From positions 124,001 through 188,000 of the forward strand of contig JAIXMN010000038.1 of assembly GCA_025716815.1 (NCBI GenBank): a stretch of 64,000 bases of DNA, written 5' to 3'. This DNA comes from Dichotomocladium elegans. Its lineage: Eukaryota; Mucoromycota; Mucoromycetes; Mucorales; Lichtheimiaceae. The notes beneath the pieces are model-generated. The model saw only the letters and a program-made list of their open reading frames with translations, was not told where the DNA came from and did no database searches. A program made the position numbers and the translations under genes. The first letter of the stretch is position 1. Every line of letters starts with the position of its first letter. This document shows positions 21,605 through 33,821 of the stretch, one piece after another.

Positions 21605-24135
21605 ATGCCACGAAATCTCATCCAAGAAGCTGCGGAATTGTTACGAGAATCTTTTGTTGACGACGTTTACGATTACGACGCTGATTGCCCTGCAGTAATC
21701 GAGATGGGGTGGGGCTCATTTCAGGCATTCGTTAACGAGGAGGAAAAACGGACTGGGTGCACGTTCTACAACGAAACTACTGGAGGTACACGCAACAGTA
21801 ACAAGAAGTTTCTGCAGCGCCTTGGTGAAACGCCCAATGAGGATGTATCTGATGCTACCAGCGTAGCCAGTGGCGTGAAACGCGGTCGTCCAAGCGGCAA
21901 TAGCTTTACTTTGGTATGTACAAGCTCTTTGCCATTGATATTACCTCCTTATTTCTTCTTTGCAGATCTTTAAGTGCCACAGGCACAAGAAGCCTAAAGC
22001 ATCCGGGAGTTCAAACCGAGCTCATGAAAACTTGCCTTGTGGGTGTACTGCAACAATCAAAGCTGTGAGATATATTAGTGATCCAGCAATGGTCACTGTG
22101 ACATATAACTGGCGCCATACTGGGCATGTTCCTCGTTCACGCCAGGATTTTGCTACTGCTCCCAATAGCAGAGACGTTCGTGAGACCCTTACTCGTCTGG
22201 TTGAGAGCGGATTAACCTGGAAAAGCATCCAACAAATGGTGAACCTTGATCGGTCTGTTTTGGAGAGGATTTTAAGCCATCAGGACAGCCAACAAACGAA
22301 TGTCATTGGCGATGCAATGCCATTAACCAATGGATTCCCAGAAGCTGTGCCGCGCTCATTACGCATAACTTACCGACATGTGTACTATGCAATGAGCAAG
22401 TGCATTAAAAAGAAAGCGATGCATGCACCAGACATCGACACGAGCTTGGACCATTGGGCTGAGAAGATCGGAAACGAGGATGGGATTGTTTTGTGGAAGA
22501 GGATGAATGATGTTCAAGAAGGGCTGTTTGTTTTTGCCTTCCTTTCGAAGTGGCAACGACAGGTACTTGTAATATATATATTATTTATTTATTCTTGTGT
22601 GAGTGTTGCTAATCACTGGTTTAAGACCCTGCTTGAAAATGGCAGCTTAGTTTGCATCGATTCAACCCACAAAACATGTGTGTACAAAGATGGTGCGCAC
22701 TGCTTCCTTTACACGATCGTTGCCAGATCACATCAAACTGGTAAAGGTGCACCACTTTGTTGGATGGTAACCAACTCTGAGACACACTTTCCCATTGTCG
22801 AGTGGTTTAAATGGCTTAAGCATGAGGTCGGCTTTTTCCCTGAGAAGATCATGATCGATAACTCTGACACAGAGATACTTGCGATTAGAACGGTCTTCAA
22901 TGATGGTTGCCAAATCCTTCTTTGTTTTTGGCACATCCTTCGTGCATGGCGGAAGAACATTCGTTCTAAGGTGATGCCGCACATTGGAATCCAGAAAACA
23001 ATGCAAGAGAAGAGGCAACACAGAGATGATGCTTTACAGTATCTTGCAGGTATGATGTATGCAGATACTGAAGAGGACTACAATATGATATATGACGAGA
23101 TGATTATGTGGGCCGAGCATCATCAGCAGGAATGGGATGTGGATGACTTCATTGCTTACTTTGACAGCTATTACGCCGAGAAAAAGGAAAAATGGTCAAG
23201 AGTTTGGCGACGAGTAAGTACCAGGGCACCACGTGAGATAATTATTTACACGCGTTTCTATAGGGCAATTACAATATTGACACCAACAACTTTATCGAAA
23301 GTTGGCATCAATCATTGAAGGAAGTGTACTTGAGCGGATTAAAGCGGCAACGCGTGAACGTTCTTGTATACATCCTCTGGGATGTGGTATTGCCATCAGT
23401 AATGACTGATCATGCACAGACAGCTCTGTTGGTGAAGAGTGCTACAATGACGAAAGCAGAGCGAGATCGTTATAATGCTGCGAGAGACATTCAAGGTAAA
23501 TTAATCATTCAAATACAGCATGATCGCTTTCCTGTATTCCCTTCAATCGTCTGCTGTATAGTTGTAGTAGAATTAATAATGTTTTTTTAAAAAAAAAAGA
23601 TGGTGACGCAAATGCAATGGTTACAGAATACAGTGACAATTTTGCTACAGTATCGTCGTTTACTGACAGCAATAGATCATACAATATTATGATCGTCAAC
23701 GGCAAAATGACTTCATGCACGTGTCCCGACTTCCAGCGCAGCCATGCATCTTGTAAGCATATGTACTTGCTCAACAGAGTAAAACATACAGGCTTGCTCG
23801 ATACGCGCCGCGTTGTTCCAATAACACATATCGCTAATCAAGATCCAGCACCTACCAGCGATATACAACAAGGAGATGCACTACAAATCGCACTCAGCAG
23901 GTATATAAGTATTGCTGTCCTTGATCATTTATAACTTTCTTCGCTAACTTTACATAGATTCCACGGAATGCTTGCCAATCTGGTGACGCAAAGTGAACGG
24001 GTGAACCCTTCACACTATACAGTAGATTCTGCTCGCTTTTTAAATCGTGTGTCAGAGCAATTACGTGCTTTGACATCGGAATTACGGGATCAGGAGAATG
24101 TCAATAGAAACAATCACCACCAAGGTCGCTTCTAA
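21605..24135 (+). CDS. MULE-1 transposase (DDE, SWIM zinc finger), six exons, about 734 aa
   Basis: Exons that keep phase: 21605-21913, 21966-22562, 22626-23213, 23264-23495, 23600-23900 and 23958-24135; all introns are GT...AG, 50-104 bp. The N-terminus (exons 1-2) holds a Cys/His region (FKCHRHKK...CGCTATIKA) followed by NWRHTGH, a DNA-binding segment of the FLYWCH/FAR1 kind. Exon 3 has the MULE catalytic core: LVCIDSTHKT and MIDNSDTEI for the two Asp, then LCFWHILRAW (CxxH). Exon 4 has NNFIESWHQSLK, the likely Glu region. Exon 5 has a SWIM finger, SCTCPDFQRSHASCKHMYL (CxC...CxH). The frame is free of stops throughout. The related copy at 28532 has identical lengths for exons 3, 4 and 5, which supports this gene model. 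Confidence 0.92.
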
Positions 24136-24202
24136 TTGAACGTTTTCATTCAACCTTTTCCCCGGCAATTACAACCTCTCTTTCATGATTTCAAAGCAAT
24201 TT

Positions 24203-25209
24203 GTTAGGATGTGCGCGATCATTCCGGCGAGTACTCAGAATGCTGAAGATGAACTCGAGATGGAGATTGTAATAGTAATCCCACGTAAATCTACACGTTG
24301 CTGAGAGAGATGCGAAATGGGGCATGCACATTGCGCGTACAGTTTAAAGTGATGCTGGTTGGAACGAGCAGAAAAGCAATATTTATATTTATTTTTGTAC
24401 TTTTGTATTTGCGGCCAAAAAGCAGAGTTTTCCTAAGCCCAACGCACTGTACTTCCATACAGCATTCTCCTGCATCTGCCGTGCATTTCATTGTACTGAC
24501 CTTCAATGTCACCGAAATGGGAATGGCATACAAACTTCATTACTAAAGTACATGTCAATTCGCCAGAGAAAATAAGATGAGCGCGTAACTTGTACAATAA
24601 AATAGTTCGCCTTGCCTCGAAAGCATAACGCAAAGTTGGTTTTAGCAATGGCATGGAGATTAATGCAAATGGATGCGAAGTGCCCACAATTAATCAGTTT
24701 CACTTACAACAAAATGTGCGTGTCCAACCAAAATTGCGCAGATGCTAGTGAAGAAATGCGGAATGAGCGTGTCACACATAAAAGAGTGTGCCTTGCGTAA
24801 AACAAGCTGCGATATTAACATTAGCAATTCCATGACAAAGTATATAAAGAAACGTTCTGATCTCTGAATTACGCGTTTTACTTGCATAGAAGCAATTGCA
24901 CAGACATGTGGAGAATCTTTTATCTAATCCGCTGCATTGTTGCTGATGCCGTTTCCGCAATTTTCATGACTGTGCAGGAATGTGGTGCATGGTCATGTGA
25001 AAGTTGAATGCAATTGGTTTTCCAAGAAAAAAAAAACGCGAAAATGAGGTGCCCATGCATTGCTGGTTGAGGCAATTATCCAAAAAAAATTTTTTGGGGG
25101 GGGGCATTCAAGTTTAAAGTCCCGCAATTTTTGTACAGATAAATTTTTCTTTTTGGCTGCTGAAATATTTCAAGACCAGCTATTTTTGTACGGTAAATTG
25201 TCTTTTTGC
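24203..25209 (-). repeat. MULE-1 right terminal inverted repeat
   Basis: Reverse-complement partner of 20567-21586. It starts GTTAGGATGTGCGCG, matching the complement of the inner edge of the left repeat, 67 bp after the transposase stop. It ends GTCTTTTTGC next to the 9-bp duplication. Confidence 0.9.
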
Positions 25210-25218
25210 AGCTGCCTT

Positions 25219-25531
25219 TACGATCTCCCAGTTATCCTAATCAACCACAAATTGCAGTTTGATCCATTCCATTTATATTACTGGAACACTTGATGCTTCC
25301 CCCAATTGTTGTGCGCCACAACAGCTCTGTTTATGGTAAGTGTTAGTGAGGTGTTTGACTTTTTCACCATTCGTTATTTGTACCCGCAGCTATACTCGTC
25401 GCGATGTCCCTGGTGATTTGCAGTGGCTGCTACTTCTATCACCGACGTCGAAGGTGTATACTGTGCAAAGGAGAATCGATTACTGTCAGTGAAGAGATGA
25501 AGAGGATCTTATATGGAATAAAAGGGATGTA
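25219..25531. other. Unrecognised sequence between MULE-1 and hAT-2
   Basis: MULE-1 and hAT-2 both sit in this sequence. A possible intron (GTAAGTGTTAG...CCCGCAG, about 25337-25389) suggests remains of a coding gene, but the frames on either side are short and contain stops. I do not recognise it. Its last 8 bp (25524-25531) are the left target duplication of hAT-2. Confidence 0.4.
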
Positions 25532-27638
25532 TAGGGTTTCTCATCGAATCCGGATCTTATGATCCGATCCGGATCAAAAGGCAATGGTGCAGATTCGGAT
25601 TGACCTCATCTCGGATTTTGCGGATCCGGTGTAGGACATTTGCAATCTGGATCTCATACGGGTTGCACTTCACGGATCTGAACTGATCCGGATCGCACCC
25701 GGATTGCACTTCGTGGATCTATTCCGATTCGTTAGATCTGTCCAAATCAACCTAGACATTGGGTTCCTGCCATTATAATCCTGTTAATGTATAACAATAG
25801 CAATTACAGATGTGCAAGAAATGGGATGTGGGAGTTTGAGAATGAGGAATACAGTTAGTGCAAAGTTGCGGAATAAACAAAACCAGCAAGAAATGTAGCT
25901 TCGTTATAGCTCATACATAGTTGACTTTGGCGAAATGACCAACTCCTTAGATAATAGCTGGTAGTATTTCGATGTGAAGCTGGCTCAGTACACATCTCTT
26001 TTAGGATATCTCAGGTTTTATATTTGCAGAACGTGAAAGGTAAAAAAATCAAGCAAACTCCTCGAAAGTAAATATTCCTTCCATATCAATTATTCTACAG
26101 CCATGCGCTTTTCCCCATATTTCCGTATTTCCTTTTCTCATTTTCCAGTGATCGGTATTTCTTGGTTTTCACCAAGCAATGATCACAAACGCAACCTGCG
26201 CCTCGATTTAGTATACATATTCCCACTCACCTTGAACCTTGTAGTTCTCTCATATAACCGGTTGCTTGACCATCTGGAAAACTTTGAGGAGGACTGGAAA
26301 AATGTAAGCGAGGTTACAGTGAAGCGATTCCAGACACCAAACTTATATGTTGATTCGTAGGAATGGCCCGCGCTATCAGAAGCAGCATGCTGTGGATGGG
26401 CAAAATTAAAAGGCTACTACTGCAAGGCCGAAGGACATGCCTTTGCTGTCGCGACTGCTATGGATCCACGGCTGAAATTCCAATGGTGGGAGGACAAGAA
26501 CTGGGGACACTTCGGTGATGTTGCGAAAGAGCAAGTGCAAGCGACCTGGGAAGTGTACAAGCCGATTGCTGGTCATAAGTCGTCCATTTGCAATCCAGAT
26601 GCCTTAATCAGGAGGCCGCAAAGGATTGCTGACCCGCTGCAGGTATACGTCTCCGCCAATTGTATATTTGATGAGACAAACGGTGTCAATCAGGAGCTTG
26701 TTCTCAGCTACTGGCGCGGCGAGGTGAACGAATGGAAAGAGCTGAAGACAATGGCGCGCAGATACCTGGCAATACCAGCATTGTCAGTCGGTTCGGAGCG
26801 CACATTTTCACGAGCAAAGCATTACATTCCAGCATCAAGAAATCGACTCAATCCTGCAAAGCTTCGCGAGAGTGTACTTGCCAACTCGTGGTGTACATAT
26901 TTCGGCGAGTAGATGGGCGTTAGCAGGCGGCAAACTAAAAGAAGATTGTTTATGCTAGAAAGATGTCACCTTAAGCGTGAGTCTCGTAAATAAATAAAAA
27001 AAAGCTTTCGCGTCGCTGTAATTGCAGCAATTAACATCGATTAATAATACTTTGTTGCTGGTTTCGCAGTACAATTACATACGCGGTTACTCTGAAGGCA
27101 GACTAGCTTTGAAATGTGGTGGGCATGGGTGCAAAATTAAATTGTTCAGCTTGTGACCGTCACCCAGCCACAACCATAGGCATAACTACCTAGTCTGAAG
27201 CCATTCTGCCAGACATCAGAAGCGTTCCAAATGGCTCCCGTGTCAGCAATTATACCACTTTGCCTTCTATGGATCAAACCCTCCAACTTTTTTAATTCCT
27301 ATTGGGATTTTCTGTTCTTTGACGCTTAATTTTTTGCTACAACTGCTAATGTCATCTTAAAATCAACTTCGGTTTTCACCTTTCTCCGTTCTGACAGTAC
27401 TGCCGAATGGCCATATTCTTTCCAATTTCGCTCTATTGATGTGTTTTAATAAATCTCCTCATTTCAGCATTACGGATCATGGATTGGGACAGATTGGGAT
27501 GGATTGAGGCGGTGTGGATCCAGATTGCAATTTGCAATCCGTTTAGCATACGGATCGGATCCAGTGTGAGCAATTCGATCTGCGGTGTGGATCTGGATTG
27601 GATCCAATCTGATCCAGATCTGTCAATGAGAAACCCTA
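25532..27638 (+). mobile_element. hAT-2: internally deleted hAT, 2.1 kb
   Basis: Ends TAGGGTTTCTCAT and ATGAGAAACCCTA are inverted. The 8-bp target duplications are GGGATGTA (25524-25531) and GGAATGTA (27639-27646), 7 of 8 matching; 8 bp is the hAT standard. Both ends contain many GGATC/GATCC motifs, likely transposase sites. The N-terminal two thirds of the transposase gene present in hAT-1 are absent. It is nearly collinear with hAT-3. Confidence 0.93.
26224..26912 (+). pseudogene. hAT-2 transposase C-terminal remnant
   Basis: Exon 26224-26303 (LTLNLVVLSYN...EEDWKN), intron 26304-26360, and exon 26361-26912 match the last part of the hAT-1 gene. The 150-codon frame from ATG 26460 is open to the natural stop and keeps the dimerisation region SERTFSRAKHYIPASRNRLN. 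The deletion joint is near 26227, where 5' non-coding sequence meets the conserved LNLV segment. A truncated product from this frame would lack the DNA-binding and first two catalytic parts. Confidence 0.85.
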
Positions 27639-27646
27639 GGAATGTA

Positions 27647-27850
27647 CAATACCGCCATCAGTATGAGGACAATAAAGAATATGCTACTGCATGGAATAAA
27701 GATTAATATATGATAAAGAGAAGGGTGGAATAGTGGATTGAGATTTCTGAGAGAAGACAAGGATAGAATGAACAAAAGGCTGATGTTCCACTATGGCGAA
27801 GTATAGAGATGACTATATGAGATGGATTATAGCTAGGGTCCCATGGGTGG
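27647..27850. other. Unrecognised spacer between hAT-2 and hAT-4
   Basis: About 200 bp with no coding feature I can support. It may be host sequence next to the hAT-2 insertion or internal sequence of hAT-4. Confidence 0.4.
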
Positions 27851-28531
27851 AAATATGTATACTAAATCGAGGCGCAGGTTGCGTTTGTGATCATTGCTTG
27901 GTGAAAACCAAGAAATACTGATCGCTGGAAAATGAGAAAAGGAAATATGGAAATATGGGGAAAAGCGCATGGCTGTGGAATGATTGATATGGAAGGAATA
28001 TTTACTTTCAAGGAGTTTGCATGATTTTTCTACCTTTCACGTTCTGCAAATATAAAACCTGAGATATCCTAAAAGAGATGTGTATTGAGCCAGCTTCACA
28101 TCGAAATACTACCAGCTATTATCTAAGGAGTCGGTCATTTCGCCAAAGTCAACTATGTATGAGCTATAACGAAGCTACATTTCTTGCTGGTTTTGTTTAT
28201 TCCGCAACTTTGCACTAACTGTATTCCTCATTCTCAAACTCCCACATCCCATTTCTTGCACATCTGTAATTGCTATTGTTATACATTAACAGGATTATAA
28301 TGGCAGGAACCCAATGTCTAGGTTGATTTGGACAGATCTAACAAATCTGAACAGATCTGCGAAGTGCAATCCATATGAGATCCAGATTGCAAATGTCCTA
28401 CACTGGATCTGCAAAATCCGAAATGAGGTCAATCCAAATCTGCAAAATCCGAGATGAGGTCAATCTGAATCCACACCATTGCCTTTTGATCTGGATCAGA
28501 TCATAAGATCTGGATTCGATGAGAAACCCTA
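27851..28531 (-). mobile_element. hAT-4: 5'-end fragment, inserted in MULE-2
   Basis: Reverse complement of the first ~0.7 kb of hAT-2/hAT-3, ending in ATGAGAAACCCTA at 28531. Immediately after it, MULE exon sequence resumes at ACTGGCGA, the place where MULE-1 reads on without a break (NWRHTGH). So the element landed inside MULE-2 exon 2. Its other end is not visible; similarity to hAT-3 stops near 27851. Confidence 0.8.
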
Positions 28532-30549
28532 ACTGGCGACACACTGGGCACATTCCTTGTTCACGCCAAGATTTTGCAACAGCGCCAAATAGTAGAGAAG
28601 TTCATAAGGCACTGAATCAGTTGGTTGAGACTGGTCTGAACTGGTCTAGCATCCAGCAAATTGGGCACCGCGATCGTACAGTCCTGGAAAGTATTTTGAA
28701 CGAACGAGGAGGGCAAGGTGCAGGCAATGAAGACCAAGCCCAGTTGATGCTGCGCCACCCCGAAATCCCACGATCTCTGTGTATTACATACCGCCACGTC
28801 TACTATGCAATGCATATGTGCATTCAAAAATGGGCACTGCATAGTCCCGAGATTGAAGACAGTCTCAACAAATGGGCAGAAAAAATTCGCAATGAATCTG
28901 GAATGGTACTTCGGAAAAAAATGGACGACATACAGAATGGGATGTTTGTTTTCAGCTTTCTTTCGCAGTGGCAACGACAGGTATCTTAATCTTCAAACTG
29001 CTTTGGTGCTTCGTTAAACCATATGTGTTAATCTTCATGGTAGATATTATTTGAGAACGGCAGCTTGATTTGCATGGATTCAACTCACAAGACCTGCGTG
29101 TACAAACCAGGATCCCATTGCTTCCTTTACACCATTGTTGCGCGTTCACACCAAACTGGAAAAGGAGCGCCATTGTGTTGGGTGATCACCAACTCAGAAG
29201 CCCACTATCCCATTGCTGAATGGCTCAGATGGCTGAAGATCGTCCTCGGCTTTCATCCAGAAGAGATAATGATTGACAATTCCAACACGGAGATCCTTGC
29301 CATCACTACAGTCTTTGGTGATGAATGCGAAATCTTGCTTTGTTTCTGGCACATCATTCGCGCATGGCGCAAGAACCTTCGGGCTAAGGTGATGCCCCGT
29401 TTAGGAATCAGAAAAACGATCCAAGAGAAGCGCCAACATCGTGACGACGCCTTAAAGTACCTCATGGGAATGATGTATGCAGAGAACGTCGAGGACTTTG
29501 ATTGCTTGCATGATGAACTCGTTATGTGGATTGAGCACCATGAAGCTGAATGGGATGCTGATGAACTCATTGCTTATTTTGATGACCACTACCTTCCTAA
29601 GAAAGAGAAATGGTCCAGAGTTTGGCGTCAGGTACACAATGCCATTATAAAAGATAAGTGCTTACTCAGGTTTTATTTTAGGGGAACTATCATATTGACA
29701 CCAACAATTTCATTGAAAGTTGGCATCAATCCCTAAAAGAGGTTTACCTGGCTGGGCTGAAGCGGCAATGCGTGAACGTACTGGTGTACATTCTTTGGGA
29801 TGTTGTGCTGCCTTCGCTGATGACAGACCATGTATAAACGGCTCTGCTGGTAAGGCCAAGCATGATGACCAGGGCGGAGCAGCAACAGTATAGGGCTGTG
29901 AGAGATATTCATGGTAAGTTCCTTGCTTTATGCACCACTGCCACTATTTCTAGGATTATTCCATGTGATCTAGTATATAGTCAGTATTAGTATAAGCATG
30001 TAATAATGGACTTATTAAACAGAGGATGATGCGTCTGAAATGATCACTGGGTACACTGAAACGTCTGCAACTGTGGTATCATTCACAGACAGTACCATAT
30101 CTTACACAATTGCAATCAAGAATAACAAAATGACGGCTTGCACTTGTCCCGATTTCCGGCGCAGCCATGCGCTCTGTAAGCACATGTACCTATTAAACAG
30201 AGTAAAGCGCATTGGCTTGCTAGACTTGCGCCAATCACAGGCGGAGATCGTCGTTAATCAGCAAGTGTCAACTCCAAATCAGCAAGTGGATCAAGAGCAA
30301 TTATTGCAAGCAGCGATCAGCAGGTAGTTAATTCAACTTACAAGTAATCCACTTTGAGCTAATTGGTATGGGTACCACGACATGCTTAACTTGCTGGTTG
30401 ATGAACGAGATGCGGTGAATTCCACAAATTACGTGTATAATGCCATTCCCATTTTGAATCACACATCAGAGCAATTACGCGCCTTGCGATCAGAACTTCG
30501 GGACAATAAGCGATCAAACAATAACATCCATCGCCAGAAGCGCTTTTAG
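28532..30549 (+). pseudogene. MULE-2 transposase, 5'-truncated and decayed
   Basis: Homologous to the MULE-1 gene from the NWRHTGH segment onward. Exons 28532-28980, 29044-29631, 29682-29913, 30023-30323 and then 30371-30549; exons 3-5 have the same lengths as in MULE-1 (588, 232, 301). It keeps LICMDSTHKT, MIDNSNTEI, LCFWHIIRAW and the SWIM finger ACTCPDFRRSHALCKHMYL. Lesions: the N-terminus is lost to the hAT-4 insertion; an in-frame TAA at 29835-29837 replaces the Gln of 'DHAQTALL'; and the last intron's acceptor reads GG instead of AG before 30371. Clearly not functional. Confidence 0.9.
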
Positions 30550-30872
30550 AGATTGTTTCCTTAATAACAAGAATTTTTATAATCTGCGCAATGTAGCTAA
30601 TTAGCTTGTCTGATCAAACTGCTGAAATCCCAACATTGCCTCCCCATGAAGAGAAAACGCGACATTAAGATCTGAGTAAGCAATGACGCGTAGATTTGTC
30701 GAATGCTGATCGAGATGAAGCAAAAAACATTACTGAATGCAGGAGATGCTGAAAATGCTTAACTGGAATAAGGACAGAACCTTTTTCATCTTTTTTCTTG
30801 CTTACAAAATACCAAGGGGCGCCCATGAAATTTTAAGACCAGATCTTTATGGAAGCAAAATTGTCTTCTTGC
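30550..30872 (-). repeat. Right inverted repeat of MULE-2, diverged
   Basis: Landmarks of the MULE-1 right repeat recur in order: CGTAGATTTGTCGAATGCTG near 30691, TTAAGACCAGATCTTTATGG near 30833, and AAATTGTCTTCTTGC at the end (MULE-1: AAATTGTCTTTTTGC). The following 9 bp (30873-30881, GTTAGTCTA) would be the target duplication, but the left end is not in view. It is about three times shorter than in MULE-1. Confidence 0.65.
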
Positions 30873-31710
30873 GTTAGTCTATATTCACACCGAACTATAA
30901 TGTTTGGGCAAACACAATCACTGATAGAGCTAATCAAGTCAGGTTCAACTCTGCATTCCTAAGTGTCAGACCTCCCGGTATACGCCCGGCGACATAATCG
31001 AACCGGCGTTACGGAGCATTACAAACTGCAGATCTTTTGAACGGTGATATGCGTATAGCAGTATCGCTGAACTAATATATGACGACAAACGATCAAGAAG
31101 AAGGGATATTCTGACGCTGTCTTCTATCATTGTAAATATATTGTGTTTATTGCAGATTGATATTGAGTCACTGTATTACGGATTTATTAACATTTACTCC
31201 TAACAACCAATATTCCAGGAAAATTCGCGGTTTCTATGGTGACCAGACCATATCACATTACCGGTAGCTGTTGCTATAGGAGCGCCCGGTTGCTATAGGA
31301 ATAGCCGGTGGTCACGTGAAAATTACTGTTGCCATGGCAACTTGGAAAATGCTCCACCTGGATATAAAGCAAAGAAATCATCTGTACATTCGTTAATACC
31401 TTTAAAACAGCAACATGCGCTTTTTTCGGTAGATATAGTTACATTTCCGGAGAGCATCACCGTCCGCGGGTTTCGTGTTTGTCCGATCCCTTTGGGCAAT
31501 AACTGCGAGCAACAATTTAGGAACAGCCTCAATACGGCGGTCGCATAGGGCCACCGGCTTGAACTAGAACCGTGCATTCCAATATTCCCTACTTTGTGCT
31601 CAGCATGTTTTTGTTCTAAGTTCAGACTCCTCGAATTTTGAGCACTGAGGGTGCACTCAAGGACCTCCATGGTTGAAAGTCCCAATCTGTAAAATTCTTG
31701 ATCCAATGCA
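30873..31710. other. No recognised gene; possible LTR-like piece
   Basis: A TGTCAGACCTCCCGG...CTCCTAACA segment (30967-31205) looks LTR-like but lacks matching 5-bp flanks. Near 31262-31345 a short repeated CCGG...TTGCTATAGGA motif and a perfect palindrome GTTGCCATGGCAAC occur. A 139-codon minus frame and a 68-codon plus frame overlap here with no recognisable domain. Confidence 0.4.
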
Positions 31711-32356
31711 ACAATAGTACTGGATTTTTCCTGGCCATTCAACCAGGAGGATTTTTTGTTTGCGGGGTGTGAAATTAGCTTTGCAGTGGGGGGCTAAACT
31801 AAATTGCATGCCATCAGAAAGATCATTTGACCTTTCTGAAAGTGATTTTGCAGGTCTGATATGGACACTTGAAGCTTGTTACCAGTTCACTCCTGCCTGT
31901 TCTGCGCTCTTGAAAATTATTATATCGTTTAGCAGTTTTCACTCCTTCCTTGCATTATAGCTTGTGTTGTATCCCTGCGTTGAGCGCCTTTCCATTATGA
32001 GGTCACACCAATTGCATGGAAGGATATTTAAACTTGTGAAGCATGTTAATCCATGCAACGCTGCCTCATAACATAGTGACATGGAACAAAGGCAACATAC
32101 AAGGAAAGGGTGGGTGTGGTGTTGGTTATGTGTTTTGTGCACGTGTATGAGATACAATAAGTCATAGGAGTCAGGAATAAATGAAAATCGTTACGAGGTG
32201 TCCCCGATAACAATTTGCTGATGGGCTATGTCTGCATATTTGGTTGTGTCACAGGATTATTTCGAGGCATGTCAGTATAACATATCAAAACACGCAAATT
32301 GAGAAGAACTATGGATGCAGCACATTTATTCCTAGATAATTAACTGTGCTAATATT

Positions 32357-32830
32357 TCAGTCACTGTGATTTATTTGCAAGTGCCTGATTTCAGCACATA
32401 GCATCTCATCAAAAGCTGTTGTTGATTTTGCCTTCATTGGTCGTTTGGGAGGTGGCTTTAAATGGCCCTTGTATCGTTTGATAAGGCCATGTGCAGTTGA
32501 TTTTGGCACACCAACTTTGTTTCCCGCTTCTTTGATGGATTCACCTTCAATATAGTACTGCTTGAGCACCTCCATGACTTGATCTTTCGAATACCGTCTG
32601 TGCTTGTTTATCCGCTTTTCAGTCTTGGATGGTCGATCATCACCACTTTGTACAAATGTGATTAGCTCATCGTCTGTCTTACTGTAGGAAAAACTGTGTT
32701 ATAAAATCTGAAAATTGCATATGTAAAACACCAAAACTTCCTACAGTCTCTGTTTTGATTCCCGTGGGTCCAACTTGGGCGGCCTAGGATCGACGAGTCC
32801 TTCATCTCTGTTAGAATCAATTTCCATCAT
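32357..32830 (-). CDS. Small helix-turn-helix protein of the Tc1-like element
   Basis: Two exons on the minus strand, 32830-32745 and 32681-32357, with intron 32682-32744 (GTAGGA...CCTACAG); the phase matches exactly, giving about 136 residues. Residues about 50-100 form a transposase-type HTH (SKDQVMEVLKQYYIEGES, EAGNKVGVPKSTAHGLIKRYK). No catalytic domain follows: it stops about 40 residues later. It points away from the transposase gene in the same element. It could be a regulator or accessory DNA-binding protein, or the surviving head of another transposase. The spacing inside one pair of inverted repeats favours the first, but this is inference. I know of no gene name for it. Confidence 0.65.
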
Positions 32831-33234
32831 GTTTGGACAGTTGCGTATAATGATAGTTGAGGGAGCAGCAGTATTCTGGCGAGAAAAAAGAGGCATTGTA
32901 TAGAAAAATGATATTATACAAAGCTATAAAACGCAGAATATTTATATTCTCTGAAAGCTTATTCCTGATGATTATATTATTTGAACTCCAGCGGGCCTGC
33001 GTCACAATTATCTCTGTAAGGAAAACAAAAGAGCTACTGTAATAGGAGACGGTGGGTTTTAACAAAAATAACAAGAGAGTTGTATAACAGTGAACACAAG
33101 AATAAAGAGGAAAACAGCGGAGAGCATGCAAATGGTGGTAAACTCGTGAAACGAATAATTGCAAAACGATTTGTGGTACAGGCCATTAGATTGGAAATGG
33201 TAGCAGGCTCGCACCAGCTGAATAGAGGGCTGTG

Positions 33235-33783
33235 GCAAGAACACTTAATTGGAAAAGTAAAGGGACAGGCAAATGGACGAAGCTGAGGACTGTGTAACGA
33301 ACTGCGTAATGGACTGTGGCAAGGACTCCTGATTGGAAAAGTAAAGGGATGGCCAAATGGACGAAGCTGAGGACTGTGCAACGACCTGTGCAATGGAAAA
33401 GTTAATGGATTAAATAAAGGAAGTACAACTTTTCCAATCAGGCGTCCTTGCCACAGTCCATTACGCAGTTCGTTGCACAGTCCTCAGCTTCGTCCATTTG
33501 CCCATCCCTTTACTTTTCCAATCAGGAGTCCTTGCCACAGTCCATTACGCAGTTCGTTACACAGTCCTCAGCTTCGTCCATTTGCCCGTCCCTTTACTTT
33601 TCCAATCAGGAGTCCTTGCCACAGTCCATTACGCAGTTCGTTGCACAGTCCTCAGCTTCGTCCATTTGCCCGTCCCTTTACTTTTCCAATCAGGAGTCCT
33701 TGCCACAGTCCATTACGCAGTTCGTTGCACAGTCCTCAGCTTCGTCCATTTGCCCGTCCCTTTACTTTTCCAATCAGGCGTCC
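33235..33783. repeat. 84-bp minisatellite arranged as an inverted array
   Basis: About four direct units of 84 bp (33442-33783, core TCCTTGCCACAGTCCATTAC...CCCTTTACTTTTCCAATCAG) face about two units in the opposite orientation (33235-33420). Units differ by only a few bases. Because 84 is a multiple of three, all frames stay open, giving spurious repeated peptides. The array ends 110 bp before the transposase ATG and 400 bp from the HTH gene start, so it lies in the shared intergenic region. Confidence 0.9.
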
Positions 33784-33821
33784 TCGGCTCGGATAGTGGC
33801 GCTGTTTAATGTTCACTGGTA

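Larger units (their letters stand above)
20567..25209 (+). mobile_element. MULE-1: complete Mutator-like element, 4.64 kb, 9-bp TSD
   Basis: Flanked by perfect 9-bp duplications AGCTGCCTT at 20558-20566 and 25210-25218, the size typical of Mutator-like elements. Termini read GCAAAAAGACAATTTACC inward from each side. The inverted repeats are about 1 kb long and reach almost to the gene on both sides (left 20567-21586, right 24203-25209). Inside is one six-exon transposase gene with no lesion that I can see. This is the best candidate for an autonomous element in the window. Confidence 0.93.

Noticed and set aside
25219..25531. A host gene interrupted by MULE-1 and hAT-2
   Set aside because: A plausible intron is visible, but frames are short, contain stops and match nothing I recognise; kept only as unassigned sequence.
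30967..31205. Possible solo LTR TGTCAGACC...CCTAACA
   Set aside because: Flanking 5-mers (CTAAG and ACCAA) do not match and no second copy is visible.
33442..33783. Regular 84-bp repeats resembling a CRISPR array
   Set aside because: Units are contiguous with no unique spacers, the genome is eukaryotic, and inverted units occur alongside.
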